A DNA stretch of 7,074 nt. It comes from Anaerolineales bacterium. GTDB taxonomy: Bacteria > Chloroflexota > Anaerolineae > Anaerolineales > Villigracilaceae. The position numbers were made by a program, and so were the translations under genes. Each line of letters begins with the position of its first letter. Position 1 is the stretch's first letter. The stretch spans positions 1 through 7,074 of the forward strand of contig JADGQD010000109.1 in assembly GCA_017882065.1 (NCBI GenBank). Direction: 5' to 3'. This document shows positions 5,553 through 7,074 of the stretch, in pieces. The notes beneath the pieces were generated by a model. It saw only the letters and a list, made by a program, of their open reading frames with translations. It searched no databases and was not told the DNA's origin.

Positions 5553-6620
5553 ATGAACGTAGGCATCATCTACAATTCTTTCGCTTATAAGGTCTTGCTT
5601 CCAGAAGAAAAAGAAATGCGAGATACGGGTCTCGCGATTGGCAAGCATCTGGCCTTGTTTGGGCACAAAGTGCAGTATTTTGACATGGACGACCCGAAAA
5701 GCATCGAGGAACTATGCCAAAGCGAGTTAGACGTTGCTTTCGACGCCTGCGAGCGAATTCATGATGATGCGCGGGGCGAGGCATACGTCGCAGCGCTGCT
5801 GGAGTTTCTGAGTATCCCACATACCCGCACCAGCTCCTGGCTCATTTCACTGGGCATCAGCAAAGAACGGGTGAAATGTATCCTCTCTTATTATCAAATC
5901 CCCACTCCTCGCTTCCAGGTTTTCCACAATGACCAGGAAGAGCTACGTTCAGATATGAAGTTCCCGCTCTTCGTTAAGGGGTTGGCGTGCGAAAACAGTA
6001 TTGGCATCGATGAACATTCCCTGGTAAACGACACGAACGAGTTGAGAGCCAAGGTCAGGCAAATTAACGCGCAGCTCTCGCAGCCTGCCCTGGTGGAGGA
6101 ATACATCGACGGCCGGGAGTTCAGCGTGGCCATCCTCCCCGGATTGAAAAACCAGGTTTTGCCGATCTCGGAGATCATTTTCCGGGACCTGCCGCCGGAG
6201 CACAGGTTCCTGGATTACAACGCCAAGTGGATCACCGATTCGGAGCGTTATCAGAAAACCATCTCGGTCTGCCCGGCTCACCTGACGGATGAAGAGCGCC
6301 ATGACATCAGCGAAACGGCGCTTCAATGTTTCAACATCCTCGGACTTGATTCATACGCCAGGATCGATATGCGTTACCGGGACCACACGCCGTACGTGCT
6401 GGAGGTCAACCAGAACCCAAGTATCAGCGAAGAAGGCAGCGGTTACGTACGCACGTGCAGAGCCTACGGGCTGGATTACGGAGCTATGATCCAGGTTTTA
6501 CTTCGGAATGCAATTGTGAGGAAAAGTGAAAATTTGTCTCCTCGAACCGGTAGACCGGGATTCGGCTACTGCAGCCAAGTTACAACAGATCTATTCCAGT
6601 TTGAAACGTCTCGGTTATGA
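5553..6620 (+). CDS. ATP-grasp ligase, D-Ala-D-Ala ligase-like, most complete motif set of the three
   Basis: From the ATG at 5553 the protein has 355 residues and begins MNVGIIYNSF, the family's usual first strand; the frame extends 80 codons upstream but that part is Arg/Lys-rich and unlike the family. No strong ribosome site is seen (GGGG lies over 13 bases away). Motifs: ISKERVKCIL (102-111, where true ligases have DK), FPLFVKGLACENSIGID with ATP Lys142 (137-153), LVEEYIDGREFSV (180-192), FLDYNAKW with Tyr222 and Lys226 (219-226), YARID with Arg270 and Asp272, and LEVNQNPS with metal Glu284 and Asn286. This is nearly the full C-terminal catalytic set of D-Ala-D-Ala ligases. The N-terminal half lacks the LHGxxGEDG box (DACERIHDDARGEA instead), so the first substrate is probably not D-alanine. 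The last 34 residues or so lie over the next gene and look like read-on sequence. Confidence 0.88.
   Translation: MNVGIIYNSFAYKVLLPEEKEMRDTGLAIGKHLALFGHKVQYFDMDDPKSIEELCQSELDVAFDACERIHDDARGEAYVAALLEFLSIPHTRTSSWLISLGISKERVKCILSYYQIPTPRFQVFHNDQEELRSDMKFPLFVKGLACENSIGIDEHSLVNDTNELRAKVRQINAQLSQPALVEEYIDGREFSVAILPGLKNQVLPISEIIFRDLPPEHRFLDYNAKWITDSERYQKTISVCPAHLTDEERHDISETALQCFNILGLDSYARIDMRYRDHTPYVLEVNQNPSISEEGSGYVRTCRAYGLDYGAMIQVLLRNAIVRKSENLSPRTGRPGFGYCSQVTTDLFQFETSRL
6518..6521 (+). promoter_or_regulatory. Ribosome site for the GTG start of the third ligase-like gene
   Basis: GAGG followed by AAAA and GTG (6526) gives a short but usable spacing. It lies inside the preceding coding frame, which suggests translational coupling, and it supports a GTG start that yields the typical MKICLLEP strand. 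Confidence 0.65.
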
Positions 6621-7074
6621 GGTGGTCGAACGGGGGTGCAATAATAAATCCCTGTTTACAAACATGAGGAAGGACGAACCGGACGTGGTTTTCAATCTTA
6701 CCAGCATCTATGCCTGGGATAAGACCCATCTCATTCCGGCCATCCTCGAGATTGCAGGGGTCCGTTACACCGGGTCGGGCATCTTCGGCCTTTCCCTGGC
6801 TCGTCACTACACTAAGTTGTTCCCCCTGCTTTTCAATTCCGGGATCCGGGTGCCGGCCTTTGCAGTCATCACAGCCGGAAATCCCCTGCCGGACGGGCTA
6901 CGGTACCCTCTGACGCTCTTGCGCGAAGGCTTTCGGGGTGCTCTCAGCTTGAAGAATGCAGAAGACCTGGTTCGGACGCTCGATCTGTTCCCGGCGGGCG
7001 AAGAAGTCTTACTGCTGGAGCAGATGGCAGGGGAACGGGTGAGCCTGTTCATCCTCGATCGTTCATCTTTCCCG
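6526..7074 (+). CDS. ATP-grasp / D-Ala-D-Ala ligase-like protein, 5' part, degenerate ATP site
   Basis: The frame starts at a GTG inside the end of the previous gene and stays open to the window edge, giving 183 residues. It begins with the family's first strand (MKICLLEPVD) and a helix ending KRLGYEVVERG. DVVFNLTSIYAWDKTHLIPAILEIAGVRYTG lies at 53-83, the region where ligases have the VFNxLHG box and the IPYTGS strand. SGIRVPAFAV (105-114) matches the gly-val-pro segment, and EEVLLLEQMAGERVSLFIL (159-177) matches the LVEEFIxGRE strand. Where the ATP-binding lysine is expected, the sequence reads YPLTLLREGFRGALSL (127-142) with no Lys, and the earlier DK pair reads ARHYTK. It may be a regulatory or inactive partner of the previous protein, or a ligase that binds ATP differently. 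The metal-site half is outside the window. The 95-base overlap indicates one operon. Confidence 0.82.
   Translation, partial: MKICLLEPVDRDSATAAKLQQIYSSLKRLGYEVVERGCNNKSLFTNMRKDEPDVVFNLTSIYAWDKTHLIPAILEIAGVRYTGSGIFGLSLARHYTKLFPLLFNSGIRVPAFAVITAGNPLPDGLRYPLTLLREGFRGALSLKNAEDLVRTLDLFPAGEEVLLLEQMAGERVSLFILDRSSFP

Noticed and set aside
3809..6620. Housekeeping D-alanine-D-alanine ligase (ddl) or vancomycin-resistance ligase cluster
   Set aside because: Key N-terminal boxes are missing in both complete genes, and no vanH, vanX or other cell-wall gene is present.

Overview
The window looks like a chromosomal piece of a moderately GC-rich bacterium. The closest feel is Chloroflexota (Anaerolineae-like): a paired ABC exporter whose second subunit has a Gly/Met-rich N-terminus, followed by a cytidylate-kinase-like protein. 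This placement is an inference from gene style, not from a marker gene.

Left part (1-3357, plus strand, GC-rich). The 3' end of one ABC exporter half-transporter overlaps by ATGA a complete second half-transporter. Their nucleotide-binding domains complement each other as in a heterodimeric exporter: subunit 1 has degenerate catalytic and switch residues but a normal signature, while subunit 2 has the catalytic Glu and switch His but an altered signature. One full and one dead ATP site are therefore expected. A strong hairpin separates them from a cytidylate-kinase-like P-loop protein.

Middle (about 3358-5552, visibly more AT-rich). The strip after the kinase gene holds hairpins, an 11-bp tandem repeat and a clear minus-strand relic of a tyrosine recombinase: the catalytic C-terminal piece with HxxR, GH and Tyr, but no N-terminal part. 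Next comes a minus-strand ATP-grasp gene of the D-Ala-D-Ala ligase fold. Upstream of it, a leader and divergent control region of several hundred bases holds palindromes and promoter-like boxes.

Right part (5553-7074, plus strand). A second ligase-like ATP-grasp gene overlaps by 95 bases the start of a third, which is cut by the window end. The three ligase-like proteins are very unlike each other in their active-site residues. The second keeps most of the ligase motifs, the first has lost several, and the third seems to have lost the ATP-binding lysines. The most interesting reading is a divergent locus of three diverged carboxylate-amine ligases next to a mobile-element scar, making or modifying a small peptide or similar compound. 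The product cannot be read from the sequence.
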